A stretch of DNA of 64,000 nt. It comes from Rhodopirellula islandica. GTDB taxonomy: Bacteria > Planctomycetota > Planctomycetia > Pirellulales > Pirellulaceae. Position numbers and translations under genes: made by a program. Where the stretch lies: positions 289,536 through 353,535 of the forward strand of contig NZ_LECT01000017.1 of the NCBI RefSeq assembly GCF_001027925.1, in the 5' to 3' direction. Shown here one piece after another: positions 28,674-37,050 of this stretch (positions are counted from its first letter, which is position 1; each line of letters begins with the position of its first letter). Below the pieces are notes generated by a model. The model searched no databases and was not told the origin of the DNA. It saw only the letters and a list, made by a program, of their open reading frames with translations.

Positions 28674-29171
28674 ATGAAACGTCGAAGCACTCGCAAACGC
28701 AGCGGTTTCACGCTGTTGGAATTGATGATCGTGTTGATCATCTTGGTCGGATTGATCGCCATGGTGGGACCCCGACTGCTCGGGTCGCAACAGAAGGCGG
28801 ACATCCGAACGGCGGAGGTCCAAATCGGCAACTTGGCCTCGGCACTGAAAATGTACGTGGTTGATATGAAGGTCTTTCCGGCAACCGAAGACGGCTTGGA
28901 AGCGCTTTTGAAAGCACCTGATGATGAGCGTCTCGCTCGCAAGTGGGCGGGCCCTTACATCGACGGCAGCAAGCTTCCGCTTGATCCTTGGGGCAACGAC
29001 TTCGAATATGAATTCGATGCCGTCGAAGGTGGCAGCGATAGCTCGCAACCTGCTTTCCCGCGTATCTTCTCAATTGGTCCCGATGCCCAAGCGGGGACCG
29101 ATGATGACATTGGAAACCAACCCGCTGAAGGCGAAGAGGAGTCGGAATTGTCCGACTCGAGCGACGCTTGA
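28674..29171 (+). CDS. gspG: Major pseudopilin GspG
   Basis: The 165-residue prepilin has a basic leader (KRRSTRKRSG), the cleavage site G/FTLLELMIVL with Glu at +5, and a long hydrophobic helix. The GspG signature is present in the globular part (KMYVVDMKVFPATEDGLEAL near 62, then GPYIDGSKLPLDPWGNDFEY near 92). A calcium-loop-like IGPDAQAGTDDDIGN lies near 137. The C-terminus carries an extra acidic Glu/Ser/Asp tail of about 18 residues, which is unusual for GspG. A ribosome binding site (AAAGGGAA) lies about 7 bp before the ATG. Processing requires a prepilin peptidase, which is not encoded in this window. Confidence 0.93.
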   Translation: MKRRSTRKRSGFTLLELMIVLIILVGLIAMVGPRLLGSQQKADIRTAEVQIGNLASALKMYVVDMKVFPATEDGLEALLKAPDDERLARKWAGPYIDGSKLPLDPWGNDFEYEFDAVEGGSDSSQPAFPRIFSIGPDAQAGTDDDIGNQPAEGEEESELSDSSDA

Positions 29172-29184
29172 GGCCTCGCTCGTT

Positions 29185-29826
29185 TTGAAATGTCCCTGCA
29201 AGACCGGGTTCTCGCTGTTGGAACTCATGATCGTCTTGACGATCATGGTTGGGGTCGGTGCTGTCGCGTGGCCGAGCTTGCGAAGGCCGATGGCGGACAG
29301 CAGTGTGCAGCAAGCTGCCAATCTCTTGCGGGCTGAAATCTCCGATTGCAGACAAACCGCAGCGATTGAAGGGGAACCTCGTTTGATGCGATTCAGCGCC
29401 AACCAGCCCCTCGTTGCATCGGGGCACTGGGCCGACCTGGTCGCCGAACAATTGATCGGCGATCGTTCGCAAAGTGACACTGCCACTGATACAGAGCGAG
29501 AGCTCAAAACTTGGGAACTTCCCATCGACATCGTGATCGACGAAGTTCAGCTCGATCAACGCGCCTACGTCGTCGCCGATGAAACGTCGATGCCATCGGA
29601 CGCGATCGATCTTGAGACGTCGACTTGGTACCTGCCGTTCTTGCCAAGCGGCCAAACGAGAGCGGCCATCATCGTGCTGCGTGACACTGCCACTCACAGT
29701 CGCGTGGCCCTCGAAATTGAAGCGGTCACGGGGATGATGCGAACGGCTCGTTTGTCACCCGCGACACCTGGCGATGCGTCGTCGAACGCCCCGCTACCGC
29801 CCCGCGATGGGGAGCTTTCCAATTGA
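29185..29826 (+). CDS. gspH: Minor pseudopilin, GspH-like
   Basis: I place the start at TTG 29185. This gives a 9-residue leader KCPCKTG/FSLLELMIVL with Glu +5, normal for a type IV prepilin, and puts the gene 13 bp after gspG. The next upstream ATGs (29101, 29104) would add about 28 residues and overlap gspG by about 70 bp. The body (about 213 residues) has a single N-terminal helix and a beta-rich globular part (MRFSANQPLVASGHWADLVA), as in GspH. It caps or primes the pseudopilus. Its stop overlaps the next start by 4 bp (TTGA). Confidence 0.8.
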   Translation: MKCPCKTGFSLLELMIVLTIMVGVGAVAWPSLRRPMADSSVQQAANLLRAEISDCRQTAAIEGEPRLMRFSANQPLVASGHWADLVAEQLIGDRSQSDTATDTERELKTWELPIDIVIDEVQLDQRAYVVADETSMPSDAIDLETSTWYLPFLPSGQTRAAIIVLRDTATHSRVALEIEAVTGMMRTARLSPATPGDASSNAPLPPRDGELSN

Positions 29827-30362
29827 ACCCTCGACTGAATCTTCGGCGCAAACCACACAGCGGTCTCTCGTTGATGGAAATGGTGCTGGCCACCGCGTTG
29901 CTGGCCAGCAGCGGTGTCGCACTGTTCACCTTGGTGGGACAAGCGACCCAGTTGGCGCGGAGGGCCGAGGAGCGAACAGTGGCACTGCAAATGGCCCAGT
30001 CAACGATGGACGAGTTCCTTGCGACCGGATCGAACTCGGAGTTGGAGATGGAGGGCAGTTTTCCGTCGGATCCGCGTTGGCGCTATCGCATCGAACTCTC
30101 GGACGTGGAGGCAACGGATCAAAGTGAATCCAAGCTGAAGCGAATTGTCGTTTCGATTGATCGCACCAACGAACGAGGTGGGACGGCATCGGACACGGCA
30201 GTCGTGAGTCTGGTCCGCTGGACAAGCGCAACCAAGCCGCCCCGCCAATCGCCGAATGATTCGGTTTCACCAGAATCCTCAGACGGACTGCCACCAGATG
30301 CATTCCTACCTGACACACTGTCGCCGACAAGTTTGATGCAGGCGGATTCGATCACGCCATGA
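29823..30362 (+). CDS. gspI: Minor pseudopilin, GspI-like
   Basis: The 179-residue product starts at a TTG within the upstream gene's stop (TTGA overlap). The prepilin leader (NLRRKPHSG) is followed by LSLMEMVLATALLASSGVAL with Glu +5, then a helix continuing to QMAQSTMDEFLATG, the segment that identifies GspI-type minor pseudopilins. The C-terminal 60 residues are Pro/Ser/Asp-rich and probably disordered. It is expected to pair with the GspJ and GspK products at the pseudopilus tip. The ATGA overlap with the next gene shows translational coupling. Confidence 0.82.
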   Translation: MNPRLNLRRKPHSGLSLMEMVLATALLASSGVALFTLVGQATQLARRAEERTVALQMAQSTMDEFLATGSNSELEMEGSFPSDPRWRYRIELSDVEATDQSESKLKRIVVSIDRTNERGGTASDTAVVSLVRWTSATKPPRQSPNDSVSPESSDGLPPDAFLPDTLSPTSLMQADSITP

Positions 30363-31381
30363 ACAACGAAGAAGTTCGCCGCGGCGGCTACACGATCCTG
30401 GAACTGATGCTCTCGCTGATCTTGCTGGCTGCGCTGATGATGGTCGCTTGGTCGATCCTGGGGTCGTATCGCGACGCGGAGCAACGTGGATGGAATCAAG
30501 CCTATCAAATGCAGGTGATTCGCATCGCCCGGGATTGGCTGGACTCGGACGCGGCCAGTTTGATGGAACCTCGTGTTTCCATGAGTCCGTCGTCGACTCC
30601 CACACCGTCGTTTTCGTCACACCCCACGCAATTGCGGCCCTTCCAAGGGAACGAACTGGGCTTTGAGGTTGACTTGATTCCGTCATTCGATCCGTTGCCG
30701 TGGTTGGAAGCGGTCACCCAAGCGGAGGCCCCCCTGTCCACGACAACGCAAGCACGCAGTCGCGAAAATTCAAGCACCTCAATTGCACTGGATCCGCTCA
30801 CCATCCATCACCTGCGTTACACGATCGTCCCCAGGGATGTGATCAGCGGCGCGGGACCCACGGATTCCGCGGAGGAACTCTTTGACGTGCAGCGGGAACT
30901 GGTTCCGGTTGATCGCTGGTCGAAAGCCTCCGCTTCGTCATCTGAAAAGGAGTTGACGATGGCTGACCTGTACCGGGTTCCCGATGAGGAACGGCCAATT
31001 GAATCCGCTGCCGATGGCGCGACGTTGGCGACCAGCATTCGTAATCTCGTTGCTCCCCGTTTTCGCTACAGCGATGGCGCCCAATGGCTGGGCCAATGGG
31101 ACAGCCAATTGAAAGGTGGGTTGCCACGCGCGATTGAACTGAGCTTCGATTTGCCATCCGCATCAACCTCTTACGAAACGGTCGTCCCAGAAGAAGACGA
31201 AGCGGATGAATTCGTCGCGGAGGACTTTGCGGACATGGTGATGTCGTCCGAACCAGTCGCAACGATCGATGAGAGTTCCTCCAGCGGCGAGGATGACGCA
31301 CTCATCCGCGACGTTCGAATCGTAGTGTTCATCGCAGGCAGCCGGCTCCCAGGCAGTCTTCTAGGTGATCCGCATGAATAG
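30359..31381 (+). CDS. gspJ: Minor pseudopilin, GspJ-like
   Basis: This 340-residue protein has a short leader (NNEEVRRGG), then YTILELMLSLILLAALMMVA with Glu +5. It is longer than most GspJ (about 200 residues). Low-complexity stretches such as SPSSTPTPSFSSHPTQ and an acidic segment EEDEADEFVAEDFADM near 278 account for the difference. RYSDGAQWLGQWDSQLKGGL near 233 followed by PRAIELSF resembles the conserved GspJ C-terminal block. Position between gspI and gspK supports the assignment. It overlaps gspI by 4 bp and gspK by 8 bp. Confidence 0.8.
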   Translation: MNNEEVRRGGYTILELMLSLILLAALMMVAWSILGSYRDAEQRGWNQAYQMQVIRIARDWLDSDAASLMEPRVSMSPSSTPTPSFSSHPTQLRPFQGNELGFEVDLIPSFDPLPWLEAVTQAEAPLSTTTQARSRENSSTSIALDPLTIHHLRYTIVPRDVISGAGPTDSAEELFDVQRELVPVDRWSKASASSSEKELTMADLYRVPDEERPIESAADGATLATSIRNLVAPRFRYSDGAQWLGQWDSQLKGGLPRAIELSFDLPSASTSYETVVPEEDEADEFVAEDFADMVMSSEPVATIDESSSSGEDDALIRDVRIVVFIAGSRLPGSLLGDPHE

Positions 31382-33008
31382 GCCGCGAAACGGAACGGCT
31401 CTGTTGGTGGTCATGGTGATCGTGACCATGGTGGCGTTGGCTGCGTATGGATTCAACCAGCAGATGGCCGACGCCTACCGATCCAGCAAGCTGCAAATCG
31501 AACGGGCTCAAGCTCGGTTGACGGTCATGAGTGCAATCGAAGCACTGCAATCCACGTTGGAACAACCTCGTGGCAGCCGTTTGTCCTGGCATCGGGAACC
31601 GGCGGCGTTGTTCACAGGGGTATCGCTGCGAGAAAATGCCAGCCAGACAGAAGACGTCGAGCCGGAATGGATGTTTTCCGTGTTGTCGCCCGCGGATCCT
31701 GCTGCGGTGGGAACTTCCATGGAGCTCGCCAAGGCATGGCGGTTCGGACTCACCAATGAATCCTCCAAGATCAACTTGTTGGCACTCAACCAGTGGGAAG
31801 CGGCGGTCCCCGGGCAGGCGAAAAAGACCCTGATGAATTTGCCGGGGATGGACCTGGCGATGGCGCAAGCCTTGATGAATGCCTATGGGATCGTTGACAC
31901 GGCACCGGCGAGTGCCATGAGTCTGAGCGATCGTATTGGTGCGTTCTCCGATGAGCAGGGATCCGATGGCGTTTCATCATCCGGTGGAGATGACGCTGAC
32001 GAGCGGATTCGCCAGTGGGCAAATCGCTGGACCGGCGGCGACTGGGACATGAACTACCAGCTGGATTCGCTTGAGCAAAACCTGTTGGAGGAGCAAACAT
32101 CTTTGGGAGCAACGGGCTCAATCGAGGGGACGGCCAATGCGAGGCCGGTTGCCTGGCGAGACCATCTGACATTTGACAGTGGACAACGGAACGAAAGCCT
32201 CACCGGTCAACCAAGGGTTTTCTTGAACGGGGCGAACCTGCAAAAGCTTCACCAGGACTTGCTGGCGATTTGGCCGGCCGATTGGGCGAACTTTGTGATC
32301 GCCGTGCGGCAGTTTGGCGTCCGCGGGCAATCGTCCTCTCGGACTGGTACCTCGTCGGTAACCGCCGCTGAGTGGACACCGGACTTTTCGATCCCCGCGT
32401 CCGTGCGAATTGCGAGTCCTTTGGAGTTGGCAAATGCGACGGTCGAGGTTTCCCAGGCCAATGAGAAACCATTCTCAATCCGCAGCCCGTTCTCGGATGA
32501 CTTTGGCGACCGCAGTAACTACATTAGGAGTCTGGTTGACGATGTGACGGTTCATCCCAGTCGCGTGATCGTTGGCCAAGTCGACGTGATGGAGGCTCCC
32601 CGCCCCGTCTTGCTAGGCATTCCGACGATCACCCCTGAAATCGTCGATCAAATCATCGAGCGACGTGCGTCTCAAACGGGTTCGGTTTCACCGACCGATA
32701 CGAACGTCTCGCGGGACACAATTGCTTGGCTATTGATTGAAAACGTCGTCGACTTACCCACCTTTATCAAACTCCAGCCCTGGATCACCGTTGGAGGCGA
32801 TTGCTACCACGCTCAGATCGTTGCCTTTCGAGACCCTTTCACGCCGACGTTCCGTTGCACTGTGACGCTGGACGGGTCGGCCCCTCATGTCGCCCTGCGA
32901 AGTCTTCGCCAGTGGGATGCGTGGGGAAAGGGTTTCACTTTCGACGAATTGCGTGGTGAGCTTTCGCCAAACCCACCCTTGGATCATGCCGGTTCCCACC
33001 TTCCTTAG
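31374..33008 (+). CDS. gspK: Minor pseudopilin, GspK-like
   Basis: From the ATG at 31374 the protein is 544 residues. The leader MNRPRNG precedes TALLVVMVIVTMVALAAYGF, without Glu at +5, a known feature of the tip pseudopilin GspK. The family region follows: ARLTVMSAIEALQSTL near 45 and FGLTNESSKINLLALNQWE near 123. Helix-hairpin-helix-like segments LMNLPGMDLAMAQALMNAYG near 154 and LLGIPTITPEIVDQII near 409 also fit. It should cap the complex with GspI and GspJ. It is larger than proteobacterial GspK (about 330 residues). The 3' end overlaps gspL by 23 bp. Confidence 0.85.
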   Translation: MNRPRNGTALLVVMVIVTMVALAAYGFNQQMADAYRSSKLQIERAQARLTVMSAIEALQSTLEQPRGSRLSWHREPAALFTGVSLRENASQTEDVEPEWMFSVLSPADPAAVGTSMELAKAWRFGLTNESSKINLLALNQWEAAVPGQAKKTLMNLPGMDLAMAQALMNAYGIVDTAPASAMSLSDRIGAFSDEQGSDGVSSSGGDDADERIRQWANRWTGGDWDMNYQLDSLEQNLLEEQTSLGATGSIEGTANARPVAWRDHLTFDSGQRNESLTGQPRVFLNGANLQKLHQDLLAIWPADWANFVIAVRQFGVRGQSSSRTGTSSVTAAEWTPDFSIPASVRIASPLELANATVEVSQANEKPFSIRSPFSDDFGDRSNYIRSLVDDVTVHPSRVIVGQVDVMEAPRPVLLGIPTITPEIVDQIIERRASQTGSVSPTDTNVSRDTIAWLLIENVVDLPTFIKLQPWITVGGDCYHAQIVAFRDPFTPTFRCTVTLDGSAPHVALRSLRQWDAWGKGFTFDELRGELSPNPPLDHAGSHLP

Positions 33009-34764
33009 CCGCTTGCCCTTCCTTCACTCGTTCGCCGCACCCTCCAAACGCGGTCCGATCGTGGTCGCTTCGTGGGACCAGGTGAACGTGTATTTCCTCG
33101 TGGTGAGGGAACGCAAAGACGGGTTGGCTGCGGTTGCTTGGGGGACCCTCGCCCGGGAGGCGGAGCAGCCTGCTCTGGCCGTTCTTCAGCAACAGCTCAC
33201 TGCCAGCAAAATCACAGCCTCCCGTTTGGTGTTGTTGCTACCGCGGACGGATCTGGAGATGACGACGGTTGAGATCCCGCCGGCCGACGCATCTGAAGTT
33301 GCGGCGTTGATCCGAGCCGAAGTGGAACAATTGATTGGCGATGGAGATCACGAGTTGGTCGTTGACTATCGACTGCTTGATGGCGCGACGTCGCCGATGG
33401 TCGCAGTCGCGGAAACAGCCTCCGACGCCAGTGAAGCCGATGAAAAACAAGTGGGCGAACCCAAACGCTCGCAAACGGCGGCTGCCTTCTCGCTGGAACA
33501 AAGTCAGCTGAACGCCTGGACTGATTCAGTCGCTCAAACGGGACTGCAACTCGCCGCGTTCACTTCCCGACAAACCGCGCCCCTGTATCAACTTCGGCAG
33601 CAACGCGTCTTCCGTTCGTCCTTGTCTGTGCTGATTGTGGTGTATGAGGGCGAGGTTGAATTGTCCTTTCTTCGCGGCAGTCGCTTGGCTTCGTTGCGAA
33701 CCTTCCGGGCCAGCAGTCATGATGCGGGAGCGTTGACCGATCAAATTCAATTGGAAGTGCAACGCAGCATTTCATTGATGGATTTTGTCGCTCCAGGCGA
33801 AATGCCAGAGATGCTGGTGTTGGTTCGAGGTCCGCGTGACGCGCTGCCTGAGGGCACCGGCCAGCGACTTGGCAGCGACTCCGACACCGACCCATTGCTC
33901 ACGCTTTGCGACTCACTCAATGCACGCCCGGTGACACTGGGGATCCCAGTCGATGCGAGCAGCGAGCAGACGCCTGATGACGATGCCCTCGCTCCGGACC
34001 CCGTGCTGGCGGCCGCCGCATCGGTGTTTCAAGAACATCATTTGGCGGTTGACTTGGTCCACCCCAAGGTTCCGCCCGTGCCACCCAATCCGATGCGTCG
34101 GTGGATGGCAATCGCGACCTTGGCTGTGGTTAGTTTGGGAATCGGGGCTTACACGTTGCTCAGCGATGTCCAGGCGTTGAAGACCCTGGTGGACGACAAA
34201 AAACAGGAATTGGTCGAAGCGGATCGGGTCGCGGCCAAAATGCAAGAGAAGGCCGACGAGACTCGGTTGGTCCAGCAATGGCTTGGCGACCAAGTCGATT
34301 GGCTTGCCCAGTTGCAGCGTTTATCCAGCCGTTTCCCCGAAGGCCAGCTTGCCAATGTGCGGCGTTTGTCCGCCGCGGCCGATGGCAGCACGGGCGTGAT
34401 TGATATCTCGGTGCAAGTGAACGATCCCAACCGCGTTGCCGAATTGGAAAATGCACTCCGCGATGCCAAGTTCTCAATCACAAGCAAACGAGTCAGCGAG
34501 CAAACCAACAACGAAGAGTACCCTTGGCAGTTCGAAGCCAGGATCGCGTTTCCCATCACACCCGTCGACGAGCGAGAAGAAGAGATCTTCACGCAACCCG
34601 CTGGAATCATTCCCCCGCAGGAAGTCGAGTCCTCCGCGGAATCCGCGTCCCCCGTTGCCAGTCCATTGCCAGAACAATCTGCGGTGCCTGAACAAACCGA
34701 TGCGTCCGAGCAGTCCACGCCCGCGGACGATCCGAAAACTGATTTGTCAGAGGTTTCCTCATGA
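32986..34764 (+). CDS. gspL: Inner-membrane assembly protein, GspL/PilM-like
   Basis: The start is ATG 32986, inside gspK, giving 592 residues. The N-terminal part has the actin-like PilM/GspL fold pattern (VVASWDQVNVYFLVV near 25, LVLLLPRTDLEMTTVEIPPA near 83, SVLIVVYEGEVELSFLRGS near 213). One transmembrane helix (WMAIATLAVVSLGIGAYTLL) lies near 370. A coiled-coil stretch and a periplasmic domain with ADGSTGVIDISVQVNDPNRV near 463 follow, as in GspL and PilN fusions. The C-terminus is Pro/Ser/Glu-rich. It should recruit GspE to the membrane. It overlaps the next gene by 4 bp. Confidence 0.8.
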   Translation: MPVPTFLSRLPFLHSFAAPSKRGPIVVASWDQVNVYFLVVRERKDGLAAVAWGTLAREAEQPALAVLQQQLTASKITASRLVLLLPRTDLEMTTVEIPPADASEVAALIRAEVEQLIGDGDHELVVDYRLLDGATSPMVAVAETASDASEADEKQVGEPKRSQTAAAFSLEQSQLNAWTDSVAQTGLQLAAFTSRQTAPLYQLRQQRVFRSSLSVLIVVYEGEVELSFLRGSRLASLRTFRASSHDAGALTDQIQLEVQRSISLMDFVAPGEMPEMLVLVRGPRDALPEGTGQRLGSDSDTDPLLTLCDSLNARPVTLGIPVDASSEQTPDDDALAPDPVLAAAASVFQEHHLAVDLVHPKVPPVPPNPMRRWMAIATLAVVSLGIGAYTLLSDVQALKTLVDDKKQELVEADRVAAKMQEKADETRLVQQWLGDQVDWLAQLQRLSSRFPEGQLANVRRLSAAADGSTGVIDISVQVNDPNRVAELENALRDAKFSITSKRVSEQTNNEEYPWQFEARIAFPITPVDEREEEIFTQPAGIIPPQEVESSAESASPVASPLPEQSAVPEQTDASEQSTPADDPKTDLSEVSS

Positions 34765-35714
34765 ACGCCAACCGTCGAACAATGTTTCTGGCGGCCGGAG
34801 GAATCGCGGTGATTTTGATGTTCGCGATCGACACCAGTTACCAGTCTCTGATCGAGCAACCAAGCCAACGCTATGAAGGTCAACTGAAATCCGTCGAGTC
34901 GAAATTGCAAGACGCCAACCGGTCCCAGATCACCGGCCGGCGATTGGCCAACCAATTGGATGGATTCGCATCGCGGGCGCTCCCGTATGATCCAGCGCTG
35001 GCTCGATCCAGCTACCAAGATTGGCTCTTGAAACTCGTCGAACAACATCAAATGGAATCGGCCTCCGTTGACGCCGACACACCGCGTCCGATCGAAGTCC
35101 GGTCACGCACCGCCAAGCGAAAGTCCAACCTCATCGGCCATCGGATTGGATTCTCACTTCGCGCTCGGACCACACTGGATCACCTGACCGATTTCTTGCA
35201 TGGCTTTCACCGTTCGGCGCAGCTCCACAAGATTCGTAGCTTCTCTGTGACTCCCCTGGTCAATGGCAACCAATTGGAACTGAATCTGGCGATCGAGACG
35301 TTGTCGCTGGAGTCGACCGAGCGAGAAGGGGATCTTTCAACCTTGGTTCGTAGCGAGCAAACCTACCCACCGCGTGAAGACTACAACCAATTTGTCAGCC
35401 GCAACTTGTTTGCGAAGGGATTCTCCAAGTCACTCGGGCAAGTCCGTCTGAACGCAATCACGCAAAACCGCGGCGGTCAATCGGAAGGGTGGTTTTCGGT
35501 TGGGTCACCACCTCGAACACAAATCATCGGACAAGACGAATCGCTGGACCTGCCGCTGCACACCGTGCAGGTCAAGTCATTTGAGGAAGACCGCGTTGCT
35601 TTGAGCGTCAACGAATTTGATTGCTGGCTTTCGCTTGGACAATCGCTGGGCGATGTCTTGGGGCATCCGGCACCCGCATCCGTCGAAACACTCCAGGAAG
35701 TGGAACAACCATGA
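34761..35714 (+). CDS. gspM: GspM/PilO-like protein with a GspC/PilP-like C-terminus
   Basis: The 317-residue protein has one N-terminal transmembrane helix (TMFLAAGGIAVILMFAI). A coiled coil at 30-75 and a ferredoxin-like domain near 130-190 (HRIGFSLRARTTLDHLTDFL, FSVTPLVNGNQLELNLAIET) match PilO and GspM. The last 110 residues start with FVSRNLFAKGF and contain QIIGQDESLDLPLHTVQVKS then VALSVNEFDCWLSLG. This resembles the HR domain of GspC or PilP, which contacts the secretin N0 domain. No separate gspC is seen in the locus, so the fusion may replace it. The fusion is inferred from motifs only. Confidence 0.72.
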   Translation: MNANRRTMFLAAGGIAVILMFAIDTSYQSLIEQPSQRYEGQLKSVESKLQDANRSQITGRRLANQLDGFASRALPYDPALARSSYQDWLLKLVEQHQMESASVDADTPRPIEVRSRTAKRKSNLIGHRIGFSLRARTTLDHLTDFLHGFHRSAQLHKIRSFSVTPLVNGNQLELNLAIETLSLESTEREGDLSTLVRSEQTYPPREDYNQFVSRNLFAKGFSKSLGQVRLNAITQNRGGQSEGWFSVGSPPRTQIIGQDESLDLPLHTVQVKSFEEDRVALSVNEFDCWLSLGQSLGDVLGHPAPASVETLQEVEQP

Positions 35715-36379
35715 TCACCCCCGCCCCCTCCATGTCACGTCTTGTCGCCATTTCTGCGATCATCGTGTTGACCAGCCTGTCGATCACAGAAACCGCTCAA
35801 GCCCAATTGTTCGGCGCCAGGACACTCGGGCAACCGCTCACGAGACGGCCCTCGGTCAGCCAGGGTGCGCCGCCAGCGATGGAATCGGCGGGGTCGGTTG
35901 AAGGCAGTGAACGCTTCCTGCGTGGCAATCGTTCGCGGGACGAATTTGTGGGGCCCAGTCGTGGTACTCAACAGGGATTCATTGGCAGTGACCAAGCCAT
36001 CGGTGTCGGCCGCGTCCGTACATCGGTCGAATCGCTTCGCGAACCACCCGATCGCTCGGCCCAGATCAATCAGCCTGTTCCGCCGCTTGCCGCCGGAGCC
36101 ATGTACTACCCGCAATTGTCGATCTCCGTTTCTGAGATGGCCGATGAAGCGTACGTCTCAGCGGTCATTCTTAAACGTGACGAAAAGCTGGCGGCCAGAT
36201 TGAGTCACGTCGCTGGCTCTGCGATTCAAATCTCGTATCAAGGCAACCGGGCGATCTTGAGTGGCATCGTTGAGTCGGAGGCGGTTGCTGAAAAACTCCG
36301 GGTTTTGGCGTCCTTTGAACCGCACATTGACGAGATTGAATGCCAGTTTTGGACCCGACAAGCCCTCATTCGCCACTGA
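35711..36379 (+). CDS. Exported BON-like protein at the end of the T2SS operon
   Basis: The ATG at 35711 overlaps the stop of the previous gene (ATGA). The 222-residue product has a signal peptide (LVAISAIIVLTSLSITETAQ). A Gly/Ser/Arg-rich linker to about residue 135 leads to a small C-terminal domain. Within it, GNRAILSGIVESEAVAEKLR near 174, followed by VLASFEPHIDEIEC, is BON-like. BON and related folds bind lipids or secretins, so a periplasmic accessory role in secretion is plausible. I do not know a named T2SS subunit it matches. The operon ends here, and a repeat array starts 9 bp after the stop. Confidence 0.65.
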   Translation: MITPAPSMSRLVAISAIIVLTSLSITETAQAQLFGARTLGQPLTRRPSVSQGAPPAMESAGSVEGSERFLRGNRSRDEFVGPSRGTQQGFIGSDQAIGVGRVRTSVESLREPPDRSAQINQPVPPLAAGAMYYPQLSISVSEMADEAYVSAVILKRDEKLAARLSHVAGSAIQISYQGNRAILSGIVESEAVAEKLRVLASFEPHIDEIECQFWTRQALIRH

Positions 36380-36387
36380 TCCCAACT

Positions 36388-37022
36388 CGTTCCCAGGCTC
36401 CCGCCTGGGAACGCAATGCGTCGCAGGCTCCGCCTGCCGTTTCGCGGATATGAGGCAGGAGCCTCCAAGGCAGTGTGTCCCCAGGCAGAGCCCGGGGACA
36501 AGGTTGAACGAGCTCGTTCCCAGGCTCCCGCCTGGGAACGCAATGCGTCGCAGGCTCCGCCTGCCGATTCGCGGATATGAGGCAGGAGCCTCCAAGGCAG
36601 TGTGTCTCCAGGCAGAGCCCGGGGACAAGGTTGAACGAGCTCGTTCCCAGGCTCCCGCCTGGGATCGCGATGCCTCGCAGGCTCCGCCTGCCGTTTCGCG
36701 GATATGAGGCAGGAGCCTCCAAGGCAGTGTGTCCCCAGGCAGAGCCTGGGGACAAGGTTGAACGAGCTCGTTCCCAGGCTCCCGCCTGGGAACGCAATGG
36801 CTCGCAGGCTCCCGCCTGCTGACTCGTGGATGTGAGGCAGGAGCCTCCAAGGCAGTGTGTCCCCAGGCAGAGCCCGGGGACAAGGTTGAACGAGCTCGTT
36901 CCCAGGCTCCCGCCTGGGAACGCAATGGCTCGCAGGCTCCGCCTGCCGATTCGCGGATGTGAGGCAGGAGCCTCCAAGGCAGTGTGTCTCCAGGCAGAGC
37001 CCGGGGACAAGGTTGAACGAGC
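36388..37022. repeat. Five tandem copies of a 127-bp palindromic repeat
   Basis: Unit starts (CGTTCCCAGGCTCC) lie at 36388, 36515, 36642, 36769 and 36897, a period of 127-128 bp. Each unit has four hairpin elements: CGTTCCCAGGC/GCCTGGGAACG, GCAGGC/GCCTGC, GGCAGGAGCCT, and GTCCCCAGGC/GCCTGGGGAC (with small variants). ORFs of 80-250 codons across the array are by-products of the repeat. A single diverged copy is at 11275-11346. The array separates the T2SS operon from the convergent fdhA-like gene. Confidence 0.92.
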
Positions 37023-37050
37023 TTCCGTTTCCCTCGGAACCTCGCGATGC

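Noticed and set aside
36388..37022. CRISPR array
   Set aside because: The whole 127-bp unit is repeated, with no variable spacers and no adjacent cas genes.
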